Assembly: GCA_900550065.1 (NCBI GenBank)
Contig: URQR01000042.1
Coordinates: 1-12,413, forward strand
From: an uncultured Eubacteriales bacterium
Lineage (GTDB): Bacteria; Bacillota; Clostridia; UBA1381; UMGS1253
Direction of reading: 5' to 3'
DNA length: 12,413 nt
Shown here: piece by piece, positions 1 to 5,958 of the stretch
How the letters are laid out: each line of letters opens with the position of its first letter
Numbering within the stretch: position 1 is the first letter of the stretch
Translations under genes and position numbers: made by a program
Notes under the pieces: model-generated
Databases searched by the model: none
Told to the model about the DNA's origin: nothing
What the model saw: only the letters and a program-made list of their open reading frames with translations

Positions 1-289
1 CCAACATAAAAGGGTTTTCTTCCTTTGTCGCGACTGACACGACGTATTTTTCGGGGGCTAAACTCGGCGCATAGTCGTAAAAGATAATTTGTATCTTCTT
101 TGAAAGCAAGTTCGGAAGTTCGAGCAAGAAGCGCCCATTGTCTATTCCCGATACATCCAGCTCAAGGTCGATATCAGAGTATTTATCAAACGTCTTGCGG
201 CTGAGGCTTCCGTATAACCGGCATTGTTTTACTTGGGGCAGGGTCTCAAAATAGTCGCAAATATCACGGGCAAATTCTTCAAGAAGCAT
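1..289 (-). CDS. Nucleotidyltransferase-domain protein, partial (3' end outside window)
   Basis: Reading the minus strand from an ATG at 289 gives 96 codons with no stop before the window edge, so the C-terminus is missing. Residues 27-41 hold a glycine-serine followed ten residues later by Asp-x-Asp (G27 S28, D39, D41, in the context YGSLSRK...SDIDLELD). This is the signature of the pol-beta/MNT-type nucleotidyltransferase fold, in which the two aspartates bind the metal and the nucleoside triphosphate. The start is supported by a purine-rich AGAGAGGAAG site just upstream, in the 28-bp gap after the transporter gene, so the two genes are probably co-transcribed. Members of this fold include antitoxin-like MNT proteins and aminoglycoside adenylyltransferases. 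The visible part does not tell which, and no HEPN partner can be seen. The fold is fairly sure; the substrate is unknown. Confidence 0.7.
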   Translation of the reverse strand, partial: MLLEEFARDICDYFETLPQVKQCRLYGSLSRKTFDKYSDIDLELDVSGIDNGRFLLELPNLLSKKIQIIFYDYAPSLAPEKYVVSVATKEENPFML

Positions 290-317
290 AGGTCAGTCTT
301 CCTCTCTATTTTTCTTT

Positions 318-1200
318 CTAAAAAAGCTTCTTCTTTTTTATAAAGGAAAGCTTCGTCTCTGATAACAGCACAGCCGCAAAAATTAGTACAAAGCCGAAAA
401 TCAGCTTTGGCGTAAGCGTTTCATAACCGAACAGGACGCTGAACAATACGCCGAACACGGACTCTAAACTGAGTATAATTGCAGCGGCGGACGGGTTTGT
501 ATACTTTTGCCCAATGTTTTGCAGCAAAAGCGCTCCTGCTGTACAAAAAATGGATAGATATGCTACGCCCCAGACACAGTCCACGCTGACCGCAGTGGGA
601 AACGGCTCCGAGATAAGCGTTGTTATCCACGAAAAAACAGCGGCAAAGAAAAATTGCAAGATAGTAATCAAAACAGGGTCCTTGTCAGAGCCAAATTTTG
701 TGACGGCGACAAGATGCGCCGCAAACAAAAAACCACCCAGCAGGGTCAGCGCGTCGCCAAAACCAATTGTGAACGCCTGTGTGAGCGACACAAAGCCGAT
801 ACCGGCGATACATAACACGGCGGCAGTAAAATTGTAGATATCCGGCCTTTGCCGTCCGACGAGCCAAAATAGAAACGGTACGATGACGCAGTAAATTGCG
901 GTTAAAAACGCGTTTTTGCCCGGCGTTGTGTCCGTGATGCCAATCGTCTGCGTACTATAGGCCAAAAACAAAAACAGCCCAATGACCGCGCCCTGCCAGA
1001 GGTAGGTACGGTCTATTTTTTTTTAGCTTTTTCCAAAACAGAATGGATAAAAGGACGCAGGCAACGCTGAAGCGAACCGCCAAAAGCAGGTTCGGCGGCA
1101 GGACACCCACCGTATCCTTTACAATAAAAAACGAGCTGCCCCAAATCATTGCCGCACCAAATAGTGCAAGCTTTGCAAAAAGAGTTTGTGTCCTTGACAT
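318..1200 (-). pseudogene. EamA/DMT-family transporter, frameshifted at a poly-A run
   Basis: Two minus-strand reading frames together make one transporter of the drug/metabolite transporter superfamily. The N-terminal part starts at 1200 (MSRTQTLFAKLALFGAAMIW) and carries the typical first helix with the WGSSFF segment. The rest, ending at 318, has the TPGKNAFLTA segment and further hydrophobic helices. The frames meet at nine A's on the coding strand (1016-1024). With eight A's the protein would read on as KKIDRTYLWQGAVIGLFLFL, giving about 293 residues, the usual EamA length with ten helices. As written, translation ends at 955 after 81 residues. The start at 1200 is chosen over 1245 because AAGGGGG lies about a dozen bases upstream of it. 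Substrates of EamA proteins vary (amino acids, nucleotides, drugs) and cannot be told here. The break could be a sequencing error, a phase-variable tract or a real lesion. Confidence 0.85.
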
Positions 1201-1254
1201 GGCAGACGGTATCCCCCTTGTAAAAATCTTGCGATAAATATACATACAAAATCA

Positions 1255-1283
1255 ATTATAGCGTCTGGGCGGCAAAATTGCAA
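1255..1283 (-). promoter_or_regulatory. Sigma-A-type promoter for the transporter gene
   Basis: On the minus strand TTGCAA (1283-1278) and a perfect TATAAT (1260-1255) are separated by exactly 17 bp. Transcription would start near 1248 and reach the ATG at 1200 after a leader of about 48 nt. It lies back to back with the nadK promoter. Confidence 0.65.
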
Positions 1284-1344
1284 CTTATTTTACATTTTTC
1301 TCACGATGTTACAACTGAGTGTGGAATTAATTTTGCTTTTCTAC

Positions 1345-1373
1345 TTGCAGTCACGGGCGGATTTATATATAAT
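1345..1373 (+). promoter_or_regulatory. Sigma-A-type promoter for nadK-argR-recN-rseC
   Basis: TTGCAG (1345-1350) and a perfect TATAAT (1368-1373) are separated by 17 bp. The start of transcription would fall near 1380, so the AAGGA ribosome site (1381-1385) would lie at the very 5' end of the message, a very short leader of about 15 nt. The -35 box matches the consensus only in TTG. The perfect -10 and spacing carry the call. Confidence 0.6.
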
Positions 1374-1394
1374 GATACATAAGGATGTGATTGC

Positions 1395-2235
1395 TTGAAA
1401 ACGATTGTACTTGTGCCGAATCCGGCGCGCGATATAGAGTACCGATATACAAAAGAATTCATTCGCCTTATTGGTGCGCGCGCCTGTGTGCGGATGGCGC
1501 AGGAGCACTGTGCGGTGGGCGGCGGCGCGGAATATGTACGCGAAGAGGAGCTGTTTGCTCGGCGGGGACGGGACAATTCTCGCGGCGGCGGGGAAGGTGT
1601 CGCGCTATGACGTGCCGGTGCTGGGGATTAATTTGGGCCATCTTGGCTTTTTAGCGGAGGTAGAGCCGCAGTATATGGCGCACGCGGCGGAGTGCCTTTT
1701 AGCGGGGCGCTACAGCATTGAGGAGCGCGTCATGCTGCGCGCCGATGTGCTGCGTAAAGGAGAGCAGGTCAAAACGTTTCATGCGCTCAACGACATTGTA
1801 GTGTCGCGCGCGTCGTTTTCCCGTCTGCTTGGGCTAAAGACAATGGTCGGCGCGCATCTGCTCGATTCGTTTGTCGCCGACGGCGTAATTTTGTCGACGC
1901 CGACGGGCTCGACGGCGTATTCGCTCTCAGCCGGCGGTCCAATTTTAGACCCCTCGCTCGACGTGATTCTTGTTACGCCCGTATGCCCGCACACGATGCA
2001 TACGCGGCCGATGGTGCTTCCGCTTTCACGCGGGGTAGCGGTTGAGCTGGAAACGGGGCACGACTATGAAGGCGCATTTGTCAGCGCGGACGGGCGGCAC
2101 GGCCTGAACTTGCAGCCGGGCGACAAGGTCTGCGCATCAAAGTCGGCGTATAGCACAAAACTAATCAAAATCAGCGACAAAACGTTTTATGATACAATCC
2201 GGCAGAAGCTCAATGAGCGCGGTGCGGGAAAATAA
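1395..2235 (+). pseudogene. nadK: NAD kinase, disrupted by a frameshift with about 8 codons missing
   Basis: NAD kinase phosphorylates NAD to NADP in the cytoplasm and is usually essential. The gene starts at a TTG at 1395, the only usable start in frame because TAA lies at 1380-1382; AAGGA sits 9 nt upstream. The first frame gives the N-terminal strand (MKTIVLVPNPARD) and helix up to EEELFA (codon 55, ending 1559). The second frame, offset by +1, begins usefully at 1558 with LGGDGTILAAA, holding the GGDGT ATP-phosphate motif with its key Asp. It continues with the NLGHLGFL segment and the TPTGSTAYSLSAGG motif to a stop at 2235. In the family about eight residues (ending in a hydrophobic strand) lie between EELF and LGGDGT. 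Here they are absent, and a 23-nt loss would explain both the gap and the frame change. Both conserved motifs of the second frame are intact, so this is either recent damage or an assembly error. argR follows 32 bp downstream. Confidence 0.88.
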
Positions 2236-2267
2236 CCATAAGCCGGCGCGTATCACAGGAGGAAGAC

Positions 2268-2717
2268 ATGAAAAATAAACGGCATGCAAAAATATTAGAT
2301 ATTATATCCCAGTCGGACACGGTGACGCAGAGCGCGCTGACGCAGAAGCTGCGCGAGTTTGGCTTCAATGTGACGCAGGCGACGGTGTCGCGCGATATCA
2401 AGGAGCTTGGCCTTGTGAAGGTCACTGCCGGCGATGGGTACAAATATGCGCTGCCCACAAATGTGGTTGCACACACGACTAAGCATATGACGATTTTTTC
2501 ACAGTCGGTTATCAGCGTTGAGTACGCCCTGCACACGATTATTGTCAAAACGCTGTCCGGTATGGCGCAGGCGGCGGGCGCGGCGGTCGACAGCTCGATT
2601 GGCGGGCGGATATTAGGGTCAATTGCGGGCGACGATACGATTATTATTGTGACGGAGTCGGAGGCGCGCGCGAAGGAACTGACGCAGATTTTAAAGGATA
2701 TGCAGGCGGGCGCATAG
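2268..2717 (+). CDS. argR: Arginine repressor ArgR
   Basis: This 149-residue protein has the length and two-domain layout of ArgR/AhrC. An N-terminal winged helix-turn-helix (about residues 1-65) carries the recognition segment TQATVSRDIKELGL (36-49). A C-terminal domain (about 75-149) forms the hexamer and binds arginine, with the GMAQAAGAAVDS segment (98-109) and the GSIAGDDTI segment (117-125), whose paired aspartates D122 and D123 contact arginine in the family. With arginine bound the hexamer would repress arginine biosynthesis genes and may activate catabolism. The ATG follows a near-ideal AGGAGGAAG ribosome site. It lies between nadK and recN, its standard position in Clostridia, with gaps of 32 and 20 bp, so it is very likely co-transcribed. 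I see no convincing ARG box in this window, so autoregulation cannot be claimed. Confidence 0.96.
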   Translation: MKNKRHAKILDIISQSDTVTQSALTQKLREFGFNVTQATVSRDIKELGLVKVTAGDGYKYALPTNVVAHTTKHMTIFSQSVISVEYALHTIIVKTLSGMAQAAGAAVDSSIGGRILGSIAGDDTIIIVTESEARAKELTQILKDMQAGA

Positions 2718-2737
2718 CAGGAGCGGAGGCGAGCGGA

Positions 2738-4441
2738 ATGCTGACAGGGTTACATATTAAAAATGTAGCGGTGATAGATGAGACGGAAATTGAGCTCGGT
2801 GCGGGGCTGAACGTGCTGACGGGTGAGACCGGTGCGGGTAAGTCTATCGTGATTGGCTCTGTGAATATGATTCTCGGCGAGCGCGGTGGGAAGGACTTGG
2901 TCCGCCATGGGGAAAAGAGCGCGCTGGTACAGGCTGTATTTTCCGGCTGTCCGGAGCAGGTGTGCGCGCTTGCGCAGGAGCTGGGCGCGGAGTGTGAGGA
3001 CGGGGAGCTTTTGCTGACGCGGCAGATTTCCGAAAGCGGGAAGAGCACGTGCCGGGCAGGGGGAGTAATTATGACCGCTGCGGCAATGCGCGAGCTTGGC
3101 GGCCTGCTGGTTGATATTCACGGGCAGCACGACAGCCAGGCGCTTCTGTCGCCCGCACGGCATATTGGGTTTTTAGACAGCTTTGCAAAGGAAAGGGTCG
3201 CGCCCGTAAAAGAGGCATATCAGAACTTATATGAGACGTATCGGGCATTGCAAAAAAAGCTGCAATCACTTACGGAAAACGAAGCGCAGCGGCAGGCGCG
3301 CATTGAGCTTCTGACGTTTCAGTGCGACGAGATTGCGAAGGCACAGTTGTCCGCCGGAGAAGAAGAGGAGCTGGAAGCGGAGGAAAAAGTGCTTGCCGGC
3401 GCGGAGGATATCCTAAAATCGCTGTCCGATGCATATGCTGTGTTATACGAGGGAGAGTTTACGGCGTACGACGCGCTGTCGGCGGCGTCGAGAAGCTTGT
3501 CGGATGCGGCGGATTTGGACGCGCGGCTTTCGCAGACGGAAGCGGAGCTGACCGACGTTGTTTATAAGGTGGGCGACCTTGCGTCGCAGGTGCGCGCGGC
3601 GCGCGACGCGGTGGAGTTTGACCCGCAGCGGCTCGGCGAGGTGCAGGAGCGGCTCGCGCTGCTGTCGTCGCTCAAGCGCAAGTACGGAGCAAGCGTGGAG
3701 GAAGTATTGGCGTACTATGATACAGTCAGCGCAGAGCTGGCGGCTATGACGGACAGCGGTGAGGACGCGGACAGCGTCCGTGCGCGCTTGCAGGCGTGCG
3801 AGACGGAATTGACAGAGGCGGCTGCGGCGCTGACGTGTGAGCGTATCGCTGCGAAGGAGCAGATGGAAACGCTGATGGCGAAAGAGCTGTCCGACCTCGA
3901 TATGGAAAAGGTTGCGTTTTGCGTTGGAATAGAGGCGGCCCCGTTTGGGAAGAACGGTGCGGATGGGGTGGAATTTATGATTTCGACCAATCCGGGCGAG
4001 CCGGTAAAGCCGCTTTCAAAAATTGCGTCAGGCGGCGAGTTGTCGCGTATCATGCTCGCGCTCAAAACGGTGCTGGCGGACAGCGACGCGGTCGGAACGT
4101 TGATTTTTGACGAGATTGATACGGGTGTATCGGGCCGTGCAGCGGGGAAAATCGCCGCAAAGCTGTGTAAAATTGCAAAGCGCAAGCAGGTGATTTGTAT
4201 TACGCACCTTGCGCAGATTGCGAGCGCGGCGGACGCGCACTATTTGATCGAAAAAGAGGTGGGTGAGGACGCCTCGTCGACGCATATCCGCCTGTTGGAC
4301 GAAGCGCAGCGCGTCGAGGAGCTCTCGCGGATTTTGGGCGGCCTTACGGTGACGGAAACGACGCGCTCTCACGCGCGCGAGCTTTTGGCGGAGGCCGAAG
4401 AAATGAAAAAAGGGATGGAATACGGAAAGGGACAGAGATGA
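2738..4441 (+). CDS. recN: DNA repair protein RecN
   Basis: RecN is an SMC-like ATPase that gathers at DNA double-strand breaks and helps RecA-dependent repair. The 567 residues match the family's usual 550-570. The Walker A motif GETGAGKS is at 29-36, close to the N-terminus as in all SMC-like proteins. The ABC signature ASGGELSR lies at 430-437 and the Walker B LIFDEIDTGVSG at 455-466. Between them is a long Glu/Ala/Leu-rich stretch (about 160-375) that should form the short antiparallel coiled coil. The conserved DIHGQHD segment lies near 125-131. The ATG follows a GGAG site, 20 bp after argR. The stop overlaps the next start by ATGA (4438-4441), so the following rseC-like gene is probably translationally coupled. 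Nothing in the sequence suggests damage, in contrast to nadK in the same operon. Confidence 0.97.
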   Translation: MLTGLHIKNVAVIDETEIELGAGLNVLTGETGAGKSIVIGSVNMILGERGGKDLVRHGEKSALVQAVFSGCPEQVCALAQELGAECEDGELLLTRQISESGKSTCRAGGVIMTAAAMRELGGLLVDIHGQHDSQALLSPARHIGFLDSFAKERVAPVKEAYQNLYETYRALQKKLQSLTENEAQRQARIELLTFQCDEIAKAQLSAGEEEELEAEEKVLAGAEDILKSLSDAYAVLYEGEFTAYDALSAASRSLSDAADLDARLSQTEAELTDVVYKVGDLASQVRAARDAVEFDPQRLGEVQERLALLSSLKRKYGASVEEVLAYYDTVSAELAAMTDSGEDADSVRARLQACETELTEAAAALTCERIAAKEQMETLMAKELSDLDMEKVAFCVGIEAAPFGKNGADGVEFMISTNPGEPVKPLSKIASGGELSRIMLALKTVLADSDAVGTLIFDEIDTGVSGRAAGKIAAKLCKIAKRKQVICITHLAQIASAADAHYLIEKEVGEDASSTHIRLLDEAQRVEELSRILGGLTVTETTRSHARELLAEAEEMKKGMEYGKGQR

Positions 4442-4851
4442 AGCAGGTAGGGGTTGTGACAGAAATACGGGATGGATACGCGGCTGTATTGGTAGCCAAA
4501 ACGAGTATGTGCGGCGAGAATTGCGGCGCGTGCAAGGGCGGCTGTAAGCCGGGGACACAAAAGGTGTTGGCGAAAATCGACTGCGCGCAGGCGGTCCGTG
4601 CCGGCGACCGGGTGTCGCTGGAATTAGACAGCAAAAAGGTGCTTGCTATGGCGGCCGTTTTGTATGTATTGCCTGTGCTTGCGCTGTTTGCGGCGTATTT
4701 TATCGCGGCGCACTTTTTCTATAGTGAACCGATTCGCATAGTTTCTGCTTTTGCAGCGGCAATTTTTGTCTTCTTTTTTGTCAAATTGTTTGATAATGCG
4801 CTAAAAAATAGCAAAAAGTACGAAATTCGTGTTACGAAAGTGTTGCACTGA
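4438..4851 (+). CDS. SoxR-reducing system RseC-family membrane protein
   Basis: This 137-residue protein matches the RseC/MucC family. An N-terminal soluble part carries a cysteine cluster C25-x3-C29-x2-C32-x3-C36, followed by two transmembrane helices (about 69-94 and 100-117) and a short basic tail. In enteric bacteria RseC acts with the Rsx/Rnf electron-transfer complex to keep SoxR reduced, and separately modulates sigma-E signalling. Neither partner is visible here. The four cysteines could hold an Fe-S cluster or do thiol chemistry; this is inference from spacing. The ATG lies inside the recN stop (ATGA overlap), so it is the last gene of the nadK operon. In many Clostridia recN is followed by spoIVB instead. 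I leave the symbol blank because the function in Firmicutes is not settled. Confidence 0.85.
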   Translation: MKQVGVVTEIRDGYAAVLVAKTSMCGENCGACKGGCKPGTQKVLAKIDCAQAVRAGDRVSLELDSKKVLAMAAVLYVLPVLALFAAYFIAAHFFYSEPIRIVSAFAAAIFVFFFVKLFDNALKNSKKYEIRVTKVLH

Positions 4852-4871
4852 GCGCGGTTTTGTGCTACAAT
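4843..4871 (+). promoter_or_regulatory. Candidate promoter overlapping the end of the rseC-like gene
   Basis: TTGCAC (4843-4848) and TACAAT (4866-4871) are separated by 17 bp. The -35 box lies in the last codons of the rseC-like gene. The start would be near 4878, just before the hairpin at 4888-4930, so it could drive the ATPase-oxidoreductase operon through a leader of about 140 nt. Confidence 0.5.
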
Positions 4872-4887
4872 AAAAAAGTCAATCAGC

Positions 4888-4930
4888 AAACGGGAAGCCC
4901 TCTTTTTTTCGAGAGTGTGCTTGCCGTTTT
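4888..4930 (+). terminator. Imperfect hairpin, possible terminator or attenuator
   Basis: AAACGGGAAGC (4888-4898) pairs with GCTTGCCGTTT (4919-4929) in ten base pairs and one G-G mismatch. The loop contains a further CTCT/AGAG pairing around a T-rich run. Only a short TTTT, mostly inside the stem, follows, so it is a weak intrinsic terminator at best. It stands after the rseC-like gene and just downstream of a predicted promoter, so it could either end the nadK operon or act in the leader of the next one. Confidence 0.4.
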
Positions 4931-4940
4931 GTACAATTAG

Positions 4941-4979
4941 GTTGCAGCAATATGTTGTAGCAATATATTGCCGCAAATG
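4941..4979 (+). repeat. Three tandem 13-bp units with TTG-N3-CAA cores
   Basis: Three adjoining 13-bp units begin at 4941, 4954 and 4967. Their cores are TTGCAGCAA (4942-4950), TTGTAGCAA (4955-4963) and TTGCCGCAA (4968-4976). Each core is an inverted repeat with TTG/CAA arms, and the first two units differ at one base only. They end 38 bp before the ATPase start codon and overlap a possible promoter, which suits an operator array, though no binding protein is known to me. Confidence 0.6.
4942..4969 (+). promoter_or_regulatory. Second candidate promoter within the repeat array
   Basis: TTGCAG (4942-4947) and TATATT (4964-4969) are 16 bp apart, with both boxes made of repeat bases. If used, transcription would start near 4976 and give a leader of about 40 nt to the ATPase gene. 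It competes with the stronger candidate at 4843-4871. Confidence 0.3.
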
Positions 4980-5017
4980 TTAGGCTACGGCGCGGGAAAC
5001 CGCATGGGAGGAGATAG

Positions 5018-5680
5018 ATGGAACCGCGGATTAATATTTTTGTCGGTCACTTCGGGAGCGGCAAAACGGAAATCGCGATTAATTATGCGATGAAGCAGGC
5101 GGCCAAGGGCAAAAAGGTGACGATTGTCGACTGTGACATTGTTAACACGTACTTTCGCACGTTAGACGCAAAAGAGGCGCTCGAGGAAAAGGGAATCTCG
5201 GTGATTGCGCCACTGTTTGCGAACTCGAATTTAGAAATGCAGATGATGCCGCCGGAGATTTTGCGTGTGTTTGAGGAAAAGGACACAGTTGTTGTGTTCG
5301 ACGTGGGCGGCGACGAGGACGGCGCGTTTGCGCTCGGCGCATATAAGCAGCTTTTTGAGCGCGAGGGCTACCGCATGTTTTTTGTTATCAATGCAAAGCG
5401 CCCGCTGACGGCAACGGCCGACGACGCGATTGAATATATGATTGATATTGAAAAGGCGTCGCGCCTGACGATTACGGATTTGATCAATAACACAAATTTG
5501 TCGTCGGAAACGGAGCTTGACGATATTTTAGCCGGTGACGCGGTCGTTGCGCAGGCCGCCGAAAAGGCGAAGCTGCCGTATACGTATGTGGCGGCAAAGG
5601 AAGAATTGTGCAAACTATTGCCTGACAGCCTTGCAAAAAAGGCGTTTGGGCTTTCACTATATTTACAATTATCTTATTAA
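5018..5680 (+). CDS. P-loop ATPase of the MinD/ParA/CobQ-like type, function unknown
   Basis: This 220-residue cytoplasmic protein has a Walker A motif at 10-17 (GHFGSGKT), a switch-like segment VDCDIVNTYFRT (37-48) and a Walker B-like strand ending in FDVGGDEDG (94-102). A second conserved-looking segment, INAKRP, lies near 124-129. This arrangement is that of the SIMIBI class (MinD, ParA, CobB/CobQ, Fe-S carrier ATPases). The Walker A lacks the extra N-terminal lysine of the deviant MinD form, and there is no CxxC pair as in Mrp/ApbC Fe-S carriers. There is no signal peptide or membrane helix. The start is supported by GGGAGGAG seven bases before the ATG. The ferredoxin-subunit gene follows after 22 bp, so the ATPase heads the oxidoreductase operon. 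A role in maturing or regulating that Fe-S enzyme is a guess from position only. Confidence 0.8.
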   Translation: MEPRINIFVGHFGSGKTEIAINYAMKQAAKGKKVTIVDCDIVNTYFRTLDAKEALEEKGISVIAPLFANSNLEMQMMPPEILRVFEEKDTVVVFDVGGDEDGAFALGAYKQLFEREGYRMFFVINAKRPLTATADDAIEYMIDIEKASRLTITDLINNTNLSSETELDDILAGDAVVAQAAEKAKLPYTYVAAKEELCKLLPDSLAKKAFGLSLYLQLSY

Positions 5681-5702
5681 TTTGAAGAGAGGTGTTTATT
5701 CC

Positions 5703-5909
5703 ATGGCAAAGGTTACGTTCAACGAGGATAAATGTAAGGGCTGCGAGCTCTGCACGCTGGTTTGTCCGAAAAAGATTGTCGTGATGAGCAAGGACAGGAT
5801 GAACGCAAAGGGCTTCCATCCGGCCGAGGTTATTGAGCAGGATAAGTGCATTGGCTGTGCGTTCTGTGCGACGATGTGTCCGGATTGTGTCATTGAGGTA
5901 GAGAAGTAG
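5703..5909 (+). CDS. Ferredoxin-type subunit (2x[4Fe-4S]) of 2-oxoacid:ferredoxin oxidoreductase
   Basis: This 68-residue protein has two cysteine quartets of the form CxxCxxCxxxCP: C11, C14, C17, C21 and C49, C52, C55, C59. Each quartet would hold one [4Fe-4S] cluster. This is the delta subunit (KorD/VorC type), which passes electrons from the thiamine-diphosphate site to free ferredoxin. The start at 5703 is chosen, rather than an in-frame ATG far upstream at 5535 inside the ATPase gene, because GAGAGGTG lies at a proper distance and the protein then begins MAKVTFNEDKCKGC, as family members do. A further cysteine, C62, lies just after the second quartet. The alpha subunit follows after 49 bp. 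Confidence 0.93.
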   Translation: MAKVTFNEDKCKGCELCTLVCPKKIVVMSKDRMNAKGFHPAEVIEQDKCIGCAFCATMCPDCVIEVEK

Positions 5910-5928
5910 GCTTCAGCTTGTGAGGCTT
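5908..5928 (+). other. Small intercistronic stem-loop
   Basis: AGGCTTCA (5908-5915) pairs with TGAGGCTT (5921-5928) around the loop GCTTG, eight pairs including two G-U. It begins inside the stop codon of the ferredoxin subunit gene and lies about 15 bp before the strong AGGAGGGG site of the alpha subunit. No T-tract follows directly, so it is more likely an mRNA-processing or stability element than a terminator. Confidence 0.4.
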
Positions 5929-5958
5929 TAGCGTTTTAAATTAGGAGGGGAAGCAAAA

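Noticed and set aside
1316..1340. Possible ARG box before nadK (AT-rich TGTGGAATTAATTTTGC)
   Set aside because: Several mismatches to the ArgR operator consensus in both half-sites; not enough to claim autoregulation.
1554..1575. Programmed +1 frameshift in nadK
   Set aside because: Shifting at this site would still leave out about eight residues, including the strand leading to GGDGT, so a functional product is unlikely; no stop codon or stimulatory element stands at the junction.
1391..1654. Plus-strand open frame starting at a TTG four bases before the nadK start
   Set aside because: Cys/Arg-rich out-of-frame reading of nadK, with none of the NAD kinase N-terminal features seen in the frame from 1395.
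2644..3163. Minus-strand open frames opposite the start of recN
   Set aside because: Pro/Ser-rich shadows of the RecN Walker A region.
4028..4558. 176-residue minus-strand open frame opposite recN and the rseC-like gene
   Set aside because: Overlaps the RecN ABC signature and Walker B region on the other strand; composition is that of a GC-rich antisense shadow.
5535..5702. N-terminal extension of the ferredoxin-type subunit
   Set aside because: It is an out-of-frame reading of the ATPase C-terminus; the ATG at 5703 has its own ribosome site and matches family length.
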